A DNA stretch of 37,955 nucleotides from Candidatus Berkelbacteria bacterium (lineage in GTDB: Bacteria; Patescibacteriota; UBA1384; XYA2-FULL-43-10; CAINNR01). The first letter of the stretch is position 1. Each line of letters begins with the position of its first letter. The notes below the pieces were generated by a model. The model worked only from the letters and a program-made list of their open reading frames with translations, was not told where the DNA came from and ran no database searches. Position numbers and translations under genes: made by a program. The stretch is from contig JAPLVG010000020.1 in NCBI GenBank assembly GCA_026397235.1, positions 26,367-64,321 of the forward strand. Reading direction: 5' to 3'. Below are positions 8,479-17,255 of the stretch, piece after piece.

Positions 8479-9566
8479 TGAATAAAAAAACCATCTTTCT
8501 GGTTGGGGCGGATACGGGCGGTCATGTCGTGCCAGTTTTTGCATTGGCGCAAGAGTTATCAAAGCAAGATAATATCCGAGTTGTTGTTATTGGCGTTGGT
8601 TCGGCAATTGAAAAAAAGTTCTATTCTAAATTATCCAATGTTGAATATAAAATTATTACCGCCGGCAAGTTCCAATTCAAAAATGTTTGGAATAATTTTG
8701 TTGCAGTCTTAAAATCGGGGATTGGTTTTTTTCAATCAATCGGCTTAATCATAAAATATCAGCCCAAAGTAATATTTCTTAAGGGAAATTATGCCACCGT
8801 ACCGGTGGCATATACCGCCAGACTTTTTGGAGTCCCGATTCTTGCTCACGAGTCTGATGCGATCATTGGTAAGAGCAATAGATTAATTACCAAATTTGCC
8901 AAGAAACTTTTCGTTAGTTATCCGATTGAAATCTTTAATCATCCAAGCAAAAATTTAGTATATTCTGGACCGATCTTGCGACCAGAATATACTGAAAAAA
9001 TCATACAAAATCATAAAAAGTATGACAAACCAGCAATTTTAGTTCTCGGTGGTAGCCAGGGTGCTCATGCAATTAATGAAATTATTTTCACTACATTGAA
9101 AGAATTAGCATCAAGTTTTCGGGTTATTCATCAAACCGGTATAATTGACATTGCGGCAGCAGAATCAAAGAAAAAAGAATTGCCGAAAGAAATCGCTGAA
9201 AATTATTTACCATCAGCATTTATTGAAAATGATTTTCAAAAAATTTCTGAAGCTGATTTAATAATTTCCCGAGCTTCATCATCAATTTTTGAATTTGCTG
9301 CTTTCGCAAAACCTGTCATTTTGATACCATATCCTTACGCTAGCTTGGATCATCAGTTGGCCAATGCAAAATATTTTTCTAATCATAATGCTGCTACCGT
9401 TTTAGTGGAAAATGATTTATCACCAGCAATTATTTATAGCACGATTTCAAAAATTTTATTCTCAGATAAAAGGAAGAAAGAGTTGGGAGAAAATCTAGCC
9501 AAATCAATTAAACTTGGCGGCGAAAAAATAATTATAAACGAATTATCTAAATATATGAGGAAATAA
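8478..9566 (+). CDS. murG: UDP-GlcNAc:lipid I GlcNAc transferase
   Basis: A 362-residue GT-B glycosyltransferase that converts lipid I to lipid II at the inner face of the membrane. The N-terminal glycine loop reads GADTGGHVVPV, slightly different from the common GGTGGH form. The C-terminal donor-binding region has LGGSQGAHAINE and the later SRASSSIFEFAAFAKP and LIPYPYASLDHQLANA blocks typical of MurG. The ATG overlapping the ftsW stop is preferred over the in-frame TTG three bases earlier. Its TAA overlaps the murC ATG. Confidence 0.93.
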   Translation: MNKKTIFLVGADTGGHVVPVFALAQELSKQDNIRVVVIGVGSAIEKKFYSKLSNVEYKIITAGKFQFKNVWNNFVAVLKSGIGFFQSIGLIIKYQPKVIFLKGNYATVPVAYTARLFGVPILAHESDAIIGKSNRLITKFAKKLFVSYPIEIFNHPSKNLVYSGPILRPEYTEKIIQNHKKYDKPAILVLGGSQGAHAINEIIFTTLKELASSFRVIHQTGIIDIAAAESKKKELPKEIAENYLPSAFIENDFQKISEADLIISRASSSIFEFAAFAKPVILIPYPYASLDHQLANAKYFSNHNAATVLVENDLSPAIIYSTISKILFSDKRKKELGENLAKSIKLGGEKIIINELSKYMRK

Positions 9567-10849
9567 TGTGGTATCACTTGGTTGGAATTTCCGGTATTTC
9601 GATGCGGGCAATAGCCCAGATTTTAGAAAGCCAAGGCCATAAAGTTACTGGTTCAGATTTAAAACTATCGGGACATTCGGCAGCAAATATTGTTGACGGC
9701 ATCGATGCCGTGATATATACCTCGGCAGTTACACCTAATTCGGCTGGCTGGGTTGAAATTCAGGCGGCCAAAGATAAAAAAATCAAACTGATTAAGCGCG
9801 GCGAAATGCTGGCAGAATTAGTTAAAGATTATAAAGTTATTGCAGTTTCCGGAACTCACGGAAAAACCACGACAACCTCAATGATCGGCTTAACACTGAT
9901 TGAAGCTGGACTTGATCCGTTGGTTATTGTTGGTGAAGAAGTTGCCGATTTGGGTGGAACCGTTAGGTTTGGAAAAGGCGAGTGGGCAGTTGTTGAAGCC
10001 TGTGAATACGATAGGAATTTTCTTAATTTTTATCCGCAAATTGCCGTAATTACCAACGTCGAAGAAGAGCACTTGGATCATTACCCTGGCGGATTACCTG
10101 ATTTGGAGGCGACATTTGCCAAGTTTGCCGGTCAAGTAGCTGGCGACGGAACAATTATTATTTGCGGAGACGATCAGAATACTTTAGAAACGGCGAAACA
10201 AATTAAAAATACCAAGGCAAAAATAATCTCTTACGGTTTAGACAAAAGTAATAATATCAATGACCTGCCATTTGAATTATCAATTCCCGGTGATCATAAC
10301 CGGCGCAATGCTTTGGCCACAATCGCTATCGCTAAGGTATTGGGCATCAACGAAAAAGTTGTTGAGTCTGCAATAGAGGATTTTCATGGTGCCGACCGTC
10401 GTTTTCAGATTAAAGGTGAGAAAAACGGCGTTGTTGTAATTGATGACTATGGCCATCACCCAACTGAAATCGCCGCTCTGCTCTCAGGTGTTAAAGAAAA
10501 ATATCCTGATAAAAAAATTTACACAGTCTTTTGGCCTCACCAATACAAACGAACAAAAGTCTTTTTAAAAAAATTTCCACCAGCGCTAGAAATCGCTGAC
10601 AAGATTATTGTAAAAGAGATATTTTTTGTACCGGGTCGCGATAGTAAAGAGGACGTTTCTGGTCAAGATATTGTTGATCTGATCAATCAAGATGAATCCA
10701 ATAAGGCGGAATTTATTGACGACGATGCTAAGATACTAGACAAGTTAGTAGAAGATCTGTCTCCGGACTGGGTGCTGGTAACTGTTGGAATTCCACCAGT
10801 ATATAAAATCGCCGACGCATATTTAGGAGAAAAAAATGATAAATGTTGA
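9566..10849 (+). CDS. murC: UDP-MurNAc--L-alanine ligase
   Basis: A 427-residue Mur ligase that starts the peptide stem by adding L-Ala. The N-terminal nucleotide loop reads LVGISGISM, where most family members have GIGGIGM. The ATP loop GTHGKTTT is at 96-103, with EACEYDRNF, NVEEEHLDHY and the DDYGHHPTEI motif all in place. The start overlaps the murG stop by one base, and the end overlaps the murB start by 14 nt, so murG-murC-murB form one coupled block. Confidence 0.94.
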   Translation: MWYHLVGISGISMRAIAQILESQGHKVTGSDLKLSGHSAANIVDGIDAVIYTSAVTPNSAGWVEIQAAKDKKIKLIKRGEMLAELVKDYKVIAVSGTHGKTTTTSMIGLTLIEAGLDPLVIVGEEVADLGGTVRFGKGEWAVVEACEYDRNFLNFYPQIAVITNVEEEHLDHYPGGLPDLEATFAKFAGQVAGDGTIIICGDDQNTLETAKQIKNTKAKIISYGLDKSNNINDLPFELSIPGDHNRRNALATIAIAKVLGINEKVVESAIEDFHGADRRFQIKGEKNGVVVIDDYGHHPTEIAALLSGVKEKYPDKKIYTVFWPHQYKRTKVFLKKFPPALEIADKIIVKEIFFVPGRDSKEDVSGQDIVDLINQDESNKAEFIDDDAKILDKLVEDLSPDWVLVTVGIPPVYKIADAYLGEKNDKC

Positions 10850-11731
10850 TGAACTAAGGGAAAATCTTGGAGATAAATTGGAAGAAAATGTACTTCTTAG
10901 AGATTTTACATCAATGGGAGTTGGTGGTGTAGCCGACTATTTTTTCCGGGCTGGGAAGGTTGATGATTTAGTTGGCGCAGTTTCATATTTATCCAAAAAT
11001 GGCATCCCATACTTTATATTAAAAATGAAGTAAAAGATATTGTTTTTTCTGGTGATAGCACTGAAGTGATAGTCGGTTCTGGAGTTGAAATTGGTCGGCT
11101 ATTAATGGATAGTGCCTCCCGTGATTTTGGCGGACTTGAATTTTTATTTGGAATTCCAGGGACTATTGGCGGTGCTGTTTATGGCAACGCTGGTGCCTTC
11201 GGCCACTGCGTTGGAGATTTTATAAAATCAGCAACTTTATTAATTCCTGGAGATGAAAATCACGAGACAAGAATTGTTCGTCACACTGCAAAATGGTTTG
11301 AATTTGGAAACCGCACTTCTAAATTAAAAGAATTTGTTAAACTTCATTCTCTTGCAAATAGACCAGTAATTCTTTCTGTTAAACTTCAGTTGGCTCAGGG
11401 CAGAAAGGATGTTATTCTGCGCAAGATGCAGGAAAATCTAAAAACTAAAAAAACATCCCAGCCACTTGGTGTAAAGAGTGCTGGCTGTTTTTTCAAAAAT
11501 CCTGGCATCAGCAGAGAGCAATCAGCCGGGTTTCTTTTAGATCGATCGGGCGCCAAGAGATTTCAGGTTGGCGACGCTGTTGTATCGAAAACTCACGCAA
11601 ACTTTGTTGTTAATAAAAATAAAGCAACAGCTGATGATATCAGAAGACTCGCTGGTCAGATGAAAGATGCGGTTAGGGCCGAATTTCGGACTGTTCTCGA
11701 AGAAGAAGTTGAATACGTCGGCAAGTGGTAA
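10836..11731 (+). pseudogene. murB: UDP-N-acetylenolpyruvoylglucosamine reductase, disrupted
   Basis: MurB makes UDP-MurNAc and would be the last enzyme before MurC. The first part (65 codons, 10836-11033) reads to NGIPYFIL and then hits TAA. Homology resumes in another frame from about 11018 (IKNEVKDIVF) and runs to 11731. The second part has GGLEFLFGIPGTIGGAVYGN, the active-site region GCFFKNP (Cys in place of Ser, a known variant), HANFVVN and the final EEEVEYVG. What is missing is the conserved glycine-rich FAD-binding G-x-GSN stretch that should follow YFIL, about 16-17 residues. A deletion of about 50 nt (3n+1) explains both loss and frameshift. It may be a real lesion or an assembly error. 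Confidence 0.85.
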
Positions 11732-11734
11732 ATT

Positions 11735-11848
11735 ACTACTAATATACGAATATAGCTAATATACTAATAATGCATTAAATTAATCAGATTTATTCGTATA
11801 TTCGAGAAATTAGCCCACAGGGTCAGCTTCGCAAGATATATTAGTAGT
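11735..11848. repeat. Inverted repeat between murB and ftsQ
   Basis: Perfect 12-bp arms, ACTACTAATATA at 11735-11746 and its complement at 11837-11848. Iterated AATATACGAATAT words form further imperfect pairing inside. It occupies nearly the whole spacer and ends about 12 nt before the ftsQ start. Confidence 0.75.
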
Positions 11849-11860
11849 TGCTGGAGGGTT

Positions 11861-12679
11861 ATGCGGTCGAGCGAAAAATATTCATATTCCAAATACCGCA
11901 ATAAAGAATCTGTGCCAACAGGCAGCGGAAAAGTTTTTGTTGGGTCTAAAATAGAATACACTCATAACCCAATAGTTAATTTGCCGGCAAAATTTTGGGG
12001 CAACATTTTCCTCATTTTATTAATTCTCGTGGCGCTATGGCTGATATACTATTCAAGTTTTTTTAAGATCAAAGAAATCATTATAGAAGGGAATACTTTA
12101 GTACCTTCACAACAGATACTTAATAATGTCACAACTGGACAAAACATTTTCCGTTTTAGTATTTCTTCAGCTCAAGAAAGAATTATGGAGTCCAGTCCGA
12201 TGATCGCTGACGTGGCAATTTATCGCGGGATTCCAAATGCTTTAAAAATTGTTGTTTTAGAGAGAAAGCCGCAAATGGTTTGGTTATCTGCTGGTAATTA
12301 TTATTTGGTTGACGATGCAGGGGTGGTTGATAAACAAATTTCCAGCGATGAGTTTGTAAACTTAATCCACGTATCCGATCAGAAAAATATGCCGGTGAAA
12401 ATTGGCGAGCAATTAATCTCAGCTGGATTTATTAGTTTCGCTGAGAACATCAGTAATAAATTTTTTATCATTACCAACATTCATCCAACTGGGTATTATA
12501 TTACGGAAACAACTTTTGATATATACGTTCAGACAGATGCAGGTTTTTATGTTAAGTTTGATACAATAAGGAATGTGGATAAACAACTGGAGAATTTAAA
12601 AAATATTATCATAGCTTATCGCCCGAACATTCATGAGTACATTGATGTCAGAATTAACGGTTGGGCTTACTATAAATAA
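11861..12679 (+). CDS. ftsQ: Cell division protein FtsQ/DivIB
   Basis: A 272-residue bitopic protein. A basic N-terminus (1-45) leads into one membrane helix (about 46-64), then a POTRA-type domain starting FFKIKEIIIEGNTLVPSQQI (about 67-135) and a beta-rich FtsQ domain. It belongs to the FtsQLB divisome complex at the outer face of the membrane. The position at the end of the dcw cluster supports the call. A GGAGGG site 3 nt before the ATG supports this start. ftsA and ftsZ, which often follow, are absent here. Confidence 0.88.
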   Translation: MRSSEKYSYSKYRNKESVPTGSGKVFVGSKIEYTHNPIVNLPAKFWGNIFLILLILVALWLIYYSSFFKIKEIIIEGNTLVPSQQILNNVTTGQNIFRFSISSAQERIMESSPMIADVAIYRGIPNALKIVVLERKPQMVWLSAGNYYLVDDAGVVDKQISSDEFVNLIHVSDQKNMPVKIGEQLISAGFISFAENISNKFFIITNIHPTGYYITETTFDIYVQTDAGFYVKFDTIRNVDKQLENLKNIIIAYRPNIHEYIDVRINGWAYYK

Positions 12680-12708
12680 TAATTTTCAATTTAAAAAATG
12701 GAGGAATT

Positions 12709-13086
12709 ATGGTGACGGAGACGATTAATCCAGCCGAAATTGGCAATGAAATTGACAAAATTGATAAAGCGGCTCATGTGCTTTATCGATATGCTCAAAT
12801 GCCTACTGGATCTAGTGATCTTGAGGACATCGGCGCCAAATTAAAAATATTAGTTGGAGAGGTTGATTCTGGAAATCATGACCAGGCACTGGAGTTAGAA
12901 ACGGAGATTTATGAATATTTTAATCAGCATGTAAATTTACCTCCTGACCCCGAAAAGGATTCAGCTAATAAGCTAGAAGAGAGGGAAAAAGTTAGAAATT
13001 TAATCGATCAACTTGGAGCATTAGCACTTAAATACTCAGAGTTTGAGTCTGAAAATGATGAATCACAAAATATTGCTGCGGCTTAA
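12709..13086 (+). CDS. Small acidic protein of unknown function
   Basis: A 125-residue, acidic, probably all-helical soluble protein with no membrane segment. The start is well marked by GGAGG 5 nt before the ATG. It follows ftsQ by 29 nt in the same direction. I do not recognise a family. The C-terminal part (about 85-118) is charged and suited to a helical hairpin. Its last codons overlap the region that acts as the recJ promoter. Confidence 0.65.
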   Translation: MVTETINPAEIGNEIDKIDKAAHVLYRYAQMPTGSSDLEDIGAKLKILVGEVDSGNHDQALELETEIYEYFNQHVNLPPDPEKDSANKLEEREKVRNLIDQLGALALKYSEFESENDESQNIAAA

Positions 13087-13100
13087 ATATTTCTTATAAT
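13073..13100 (+). promoter_or_regulatory. Leaderless promoter of recJ
   Basis: TTGCTG (13073-13078), 16-nt spacer, TATAAT (13095-13100), then six T residues and the recJ ATG. The -10 box is again exactly 6 nt from the start codon, and no ribosome site is present. Confidence 0.6.
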
Positions 13101-13106
13101 TTTTTT

Positions 13107-14789
13107 ATGAAAAAGATTTGGGAACTGAAAGAAAAGAAGTATGATGATATCATACAACAACTTTTATATAATCGTGGAATAATTGGTGATCAGGTTGAAG
13201 CAAAAGATCTAGATAAGTTTTTAGATCCTGATTTTGAACAGGATTTTTTTTATCCGGAACTATTGCCTGATTTTACACGTGCTGCCCAGCGAATAAAATT
13301 GGCGATAAAAGATAATGAAAAAATAGGTATATATGCTGATTATGATGCTGATGGAATTCCTGGAGCTGCATTTTTGCAAAAAGCTTTAACTGCTCTTGGG
13401 TTGGAGACAGAAGTATATATTCCAGCTAGAGTAAACGGCTACGGATTTAATCAGAAGGGGATTGATTATTTGATTAATCTCGGCTGCAAATTAATTATCA
13501 GTGTTGATTTGGGAATCAGGGAGTTAAAATTCGCTAAATATATATCCGACAAGAAAGTCGATCTCATTATTACCGACCATCATGAACCAGATGACGAATT
13601 GCCGAAAGCGGTTGCTGTTGTTAATCCCAAAAGAGCTGATTCAAAATATCCATTTCGTGAGTTATGCGGTGCTGGCGTAGTCTTTAAGATTATTCAAGGT
13701 CTAGCCAAGTCATATCCAAAAATAATTAATGAAAAATTTCTAAAATGGAACCTCGACCTGGTGGCAATTTCAACAATCTCAGATGTTGTTCCACTTATTT
13801 CTGAGAATCGGATTATCGCCAAATTTGGCTTAAAAGTTTTGTCCAAGACAAAGAATATTGGTTTGCAAGAACTTTATAAAATTTCAAACATCGATCAAAA
13901 TAAAATTGACGCTTACACTGTTGGATTCCAAATCGGGCCACGGATAAATGCTCCAGGCCGCTTGGATCACGCCACGGAATCATTTAAGTTGTTGATTACG
14001 TCAGATCAAAATGATGCCTATAACAGTGCAGTTCATTTGCAAACAAAAAATGAAAAACGCCAAATTGAAATGGACAAGATTTTTGATTCGGCATCTAAAA
14101 TTATCGAGCGGGAGAATTTAATATCTAACAAAATAATTATTGTCAGACATACCGGCTGGCAGAAAGGCGTCATTGGCCCAGTCGCTAGTCGACTAGTAGA
14201 AAAATATTCTCGACCAGTAATAATACTATCTGAATCGGATGGAGTTCTTGATGGTAGTTGCCGAAGTATTTCGAACTTTGATATTACCAAAGCGCTCACA
14301 TCAACTGATAAATACTTGATTGGGTTTGGTGGCCACGCAGGTGCTGCCGGTCTTCATTTGGAGTGCAAAAAGTATGATGAATTCCTAAATAGTATGATTT
14401 CTTATGCGGAGAAAAATATTTCAGATGACGACTTGGTACCGAAATTAAAAATTGATTTAGAGCTTCATAAGAACAAAATCAAAATTAATCTTTTTAAAGA
14501 ACTGGAAAAGCTAGAACCTTTTGGTTTGGGCAATCCGCGACCGGTTTTTATCACCTCAAACATCAAATTAATTTCCCATCGGCTTGTTGGTAGGGAAAAT
14601 AAACACTTGCAGTTGCGTTTTTCCGACGGATTAAATGAAATAAAAGGGATTATATTTAATCATGACATTGATACGAAAAATTTATTGTCTAACTCAAACT
14701 ATGATATTGTTTATCAGCCAGGTGTAAATTTCTGGAACGGCAAAAACTGGATTGATTTAAGAATTATTGATTTAAAAATTTCGGAGTAA
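13107..14789 (+). CDS. recJ: Single-strand DNA 5'-3' exonuclease RecJ
   Basis: A 560-residue DHH-family nuclease that degrades 5' single strands in recombination and mismatch repair. The metal-binding motifs are visible: DYDADG at 78-83, SVDLGI at about 132-137, and DHH at 157-159. The DHHA1 motif GFGGHAGAAG (about 405-415) and a C-terminal OB-like domain follow. Length is normal. It is separated from radA by only 2 nt, so the two repair genes form an operon with a promoter inside the preceding gene's end. Confidence 0.93.
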   Translation: MKKIWELKEKKYDDIIQQLLYNRGIIGDQVEAKDLDKFLDPDFEQDFFYPELLPDFTRAAQRIKLAIKDNEKIGIYADYDADGIPGAAFLQKALTALGLETEVYIPARVNGYGFNQKGIDYLINLGCKLIISVDLGIRELKFAKYISDKKVDLIITDHHEPDDELPKAVAVVNPKRADSKYPFRELCGAGVVFKIIQGLAKSYPKIINEKFLKWNLDLVAISTISDVVPLISENRIIAKFGLKVLSKTKNIGLQELYKISNIDQNKIDAYTVGFQIGPRINAPGRLDHATESFKLLITSDQNDAYNSAVHLQTKNEKRQIEMDKIFDSASKIIERENLISNKIIIVRHTGWQKGVIGPVASRLVEKYSRPVIILSESDGVLDGSCRSISNFDITKALTSTDKYLIGFGGHAGAAGLHLECKKYDEFLNSMISYAEKNISDDDLVPKLKIDLELHKNKIKINLFKELEKLEPFGLGNPRPVFITSNIKLISHRLVGRENKHLQLRFSDGLNEIKGIIFNHDIDTKNLLSNSNYDIVYQPGVNFWNGKNWIDLRIIDLKISE

Positions 14790-14791
14790 AA

Positions 14792-16078
14792 ATGGTAAAA
14801 AAATCTGAACGGACTATTTTTGTTTGTGATAACTGCGGCAATGAATTTTCAAATTGGGCCGGTCGTTGTAGCGCTTGTGGCGAGTGGAATACTTTGAAGG
14901 AATTTAAATCGGAAACTTTATCATCAAAATCGGTTGAAATAATTTCAGCAAAAAAACTTAACGATTTTTCTGTTACTTCCAAAACTAGAATCCAGACTGG
15001 TTTCTCGGAGGTTGACCGGGTATTTGGTGGTGGAATTGTAGACGGGTCAGTAATTCTTCTTGGCGGTGAGCCGGGGATAGGGAAATCAACTCTTCTACTA
15101 CAAATCGTCGATAATTTGCCAAGAACTTTATACATTTCTGGCGAAGAATCTGGTCAGCAATTAAAACTTCGAGCCGAGAGGTTAAAATTATCAGGAAAAA
15201 ATATTGAGGTTTCTAGCGCTGTTGATATTGCTGCTTTGGAAGCGGCAATAATTGAAATTGAACCAAAAATTATTGTTGTCGATTCAATTCAAACAGTTTA
15301 TGATTCCCATGTTTCAGGGACTGCTGGTAGCCAAATTCAAATTAAAGAATCTGGTTTAGTTTTGCAGCAATTGGCAAAAAAATATAGTGTTGCGATTATT
15401 ATTGTCGGCCATGTGACCAAAGAAGGAACTGTTGCCGGGCCGAGAATGTTGGAGCATTTAGTTGATGTCGTGGTATATCTGGAAGGGGAACGAAGTCATG
15501 ATGCCAGAATTTTACGAACGGTCAAAAATCGTTTTGGAAATACAGATGAAATTGCGGTGTTGAAAATGGGAGAATCAGGGCTAGTGGAAATAAAAAATCC
15601 CGGAGCATTTTTTCTGTCTGAAGCTGATAATTTGCCCGGTAGTGCGACAACAGTTTTACTTGAAGGATCGCGGCCGCTGTTGGTTGAAATTCAAGCTTTA
15701 GTGACGCCGACGACTTTTGGCTATCCGCGACGAACAGCTTCTGGTTTTGATTTAAATCGCTTAAACATTATTATCGGTGTTTTAACCAAGCGCGCCGGAT
15801 TGAATTTAGGCAATCAGGATGTTTATATCTCGGTTGCCGGTGGACTCTCAGCCCGCGAGCCATCAGCTGATTTAGCGGTAGCCTTGGCGATTGCCTCATC
15901 ATACAAAAATAAATCTTTGCCGGAAAAATCTGTCTATTTTGCTGAAATTGGTTTAACAGGAGAATTAAAAAAAGTTATGGCTGCCGACAAACGCAAAAAA
16001 GAAGCCGAAACACTAGGTTATAAAGTATATTCGAGTTATAAAAACATAAGTATAGCGCTTGAGAGAACTTTGTTATAG
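14792..16078 (+). CDS. radA: DNA repair helicase-like ATPase RadA/Sms
   Basis: A 428-residue RecA-related protein that drives branch migration in recombination. It has an N-terminal zinc finger (Cys12, 15, 26, 29), the Walker A loop GGEPGIGKST at 91-100, the RadA-specific KNRFG motif at 245-249, and a C-terminal Lon-protease-like domain (GYPRRTASGFDLNRLN onward). All family parts are present. A GGAG ribosome site overlaps the end of recJ. It is co-oriented and tightly coupled with recJ. Confidence 0.96.
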   Translation: MVKKSERTIFVCDNCGNEFSNWAGRCSACGEWNTLKEFKSETLSSKSVEIISAKKLNDFSVTSKTRIQTGFSEVDRVFGGGIVDGSVILLGGEPGIGKSTLLLQIVDNLPRTLYISGEESGQQLKLRAERLKLSGKNIEVSSAVDIAALEAAIIEIEPKIIVVDSIQTVYDSHVSGTAGSQIQIKESGLVLQQLAKKYSVAIIIVGHVTKEGTVAGPRMLEHLVDVVVYLEGERSHDARILRTVKNRFGNTDEIAVLKMGESGLVEIKNPGAFFLSEADNLPGSATTVLLEGSRPLLVEIQALVTPTTFGYPRRTASGFDLNRLNIIIGVLTKRAGLNLGNQDVYISVAGGLSAREPSADLAVALAIASSYKNKSLPEKSVYFAEIGLTGELKKVMAADKRKKEAETLGYKVYSSYKNISIALERTLL

Positions 16079-16133
16079 TTTGCTTTGGTATCAATCATTT
16101 AATTTTTAATTTGTTCTTAATAATTAGATTTGC

Positions 16134-16177
16134 TAATATTATCGATTTGGCGCGATCGCGCCAAATCGATAATATTA
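16134..16177. repeat. Perfect 44-bp palindrome, CGATCG family copy 1
   Basis: Perfectly self-complementary over 44 bp. The left half up to the centre ends ATATTATCGATTTGGCGCGA. It overlaps the TAA stop of the PaaX-like gene 1 (16175-16177). The central 38 bp recur on the other side of that gene. Confidence 0.97.
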
Positions 16178-16720
16178 TTTCTTTAAATCCGCCTTAAATA
16201 ATTGGACTAAATGATCATCAATGTCAGTCTTGTCTACCCGCAGGCAAGCAACATATTTTCGTAGTGCAAGTTCTTCGATGATTAAATCAACTTCATCAGC
16301 TTTTACGAATGGACAAGCCCACAAACTTTTTTGCACTTGCTTATAACCAATCCGCCGAATTGACCGCGACAGATGCCGTCTTTTTGTCTTTAAGCTTTCG
16401 GGAATATCCCATGACACCATCCTCCATTTTCCATCAACCATTTTCTCAGAGGAATTTTCGATAAGTTTTATCCTTCCTTTTCTGGTTAGTTCCACGCTGC
16501 CATAATTTCGATCAATTTTAATATATCCGCGGTGCTCGATACTTTTAAGGTTGTTGTAATACCACTTAGTGTGTCTCCGCGGATCGCCTTGTTGGTAATA
16601 AACACTTCTTTTGTAAGCCTCATAACTGAACAATTCGTGTCCTTCTTCCAAAATGTCAGAAATTGTTTGTAAAATAGTAATGGTAGTATTTTTGATTTTT
16701 TCCAGATCTATTTTGATCAT
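16175..16720 (-). CDS. PaaX-like regulator with Cas2-type domain, copy 1
   Basis: The 181-residue protein has an N-terminal winged-helix-like part (about 10-85) and a C-terminal domain (about 96-175) resembling the Cas2-like middle domain of PaaX. It reads KWRMVSWDIPESLKTKRRHL, and then SIRRIGYKQVQKSLWACPF. Asp105 sits where Cas2 nucleases carry their conserved beta-1 Asp. PaaX proteins are GntR-like repressors that bind palindromes. The gene is alone, against the neighbouring genes, and is tightly bracketed by two perfect palindromes of identical core. A GCTATAAT extended -10 is 6 nt before the ATG and 3 nt from the upstream palindrome, which suggests autoregulation. Catalytic activity is unproven. 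Confidence 0.8.
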   Translation of the reverse strand: MIKIDLEKIKNTTITILQTISDILEEGHELFSYEAYKRSVYYQQGDPRRHTKWYYNNLKSIEHRGYIKIDRNYGSVELTRKGRIKLIENSSEKMVDGKWRMVSWDIPESLKTKRRHLSRSIRRIGYKQVQKSLWACPFVKADEVDLIIEELALRKYVACLRVDKTDIDDHLVQLFKADLKK

Positions 16721-16726
16721 AAATCA

Positions 16727-16732
16727 ATTATA
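16727..16732 (-). promoter_or_regulatory. Extended -10 promoter of PaaX-like gene 1
   Basis: On the minus strand TGCTATAAT lies 6 nt before the ATG, giving a leaderless start. No -35 box is recognisable. The place where it would be is the palindrome 16736-16775. Confidence 0.6.
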
Positions 16733-16735
16733 GCA

Positions 16736-16775
16736 AAATTATCGATTTGGCGCGATCGCGCCAAATCGATAATTT
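16736..16775. repeat. Perfect 40-bp palindrome, CGATCG family copy 2
   Basis: Perfect palindrome over 40 bp. The left half is AAATTATCGATTTGGCGCGA. It shares its central 38 bp with 16134-16177 except the outermost A/T bases, and it abuts the promoter of the PaaX-like gene 1, so it is a likely operator or a mobile-unit end. Confidence 0.97.
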
Positions 16776-16956
16776 AATCAGCCTGATTGTTTTTTGATAA
16801 AGAGTATTTACCAGAGAGTGTTTACCGGTTTGATGAATAATAATTTATCGCAAAATTTCCCTATAGCACTTAACTACTACTGCAATCTAAGATGGAAACA
16901 GAAAAGTTTTTTATTATTAAATGTATTTAGCCTAATAATTAAGTTGAGAGGAAAAA

Positions 16957-17253
16957 ATGAGTGAAAAAATCGGCAGTTTTGATACTGATTCACAACCAGC
17001 TGATCACGAAATTGAAGTAAACCCTGAAAAACTAGAAGCATCCAGAGAAGTTTCGTCTCAAGAATATGTTGTAGTGTTAGAGAGAGTATTGACAAGACCA
17101 AAAAGAGAACAATGTCTGGATCGAATGAGAGATCTGCTCGGAAACTATTTGTGGATTCCCGCCGGAGTTTACCCTGTGGGCGGGAATAACAAGATCAAAA
17201 TAACTCTACACTTCCCATCGCACACTTCGGAAGTGGAATGGGGGAAGTGGTGA
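16957..17253 (+). CDS. Small protein of unknown function
   Basis: A 98-residue protein with an acidic N-terminal half and a C-terminal part (about 45-98) with YVVVLERVLTRPKREQ, then LWIPAGVYPVGGNN and KIKITLHF, which looks like a small alpha/beta fold. I do not recognise it. GAGAGGAAA before the ATG is a good ribosome site. It converges on the PBP gene: only two bases separate the stop codons, with no terminator between them. The 180-nt region upstream (16776-16956) shows no other gene. Confidence 0.6.
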   Translation: MSEKIGSFDTDSQPADHEIEVNPEKLEASREVSSQEYVVVLERVLTRPKREQCLDRMRDLLGNYLWIPAGVYPVGGNNKIKITLHFPSHTSEVEWGKW

Positions 17254-17255
17254 TA

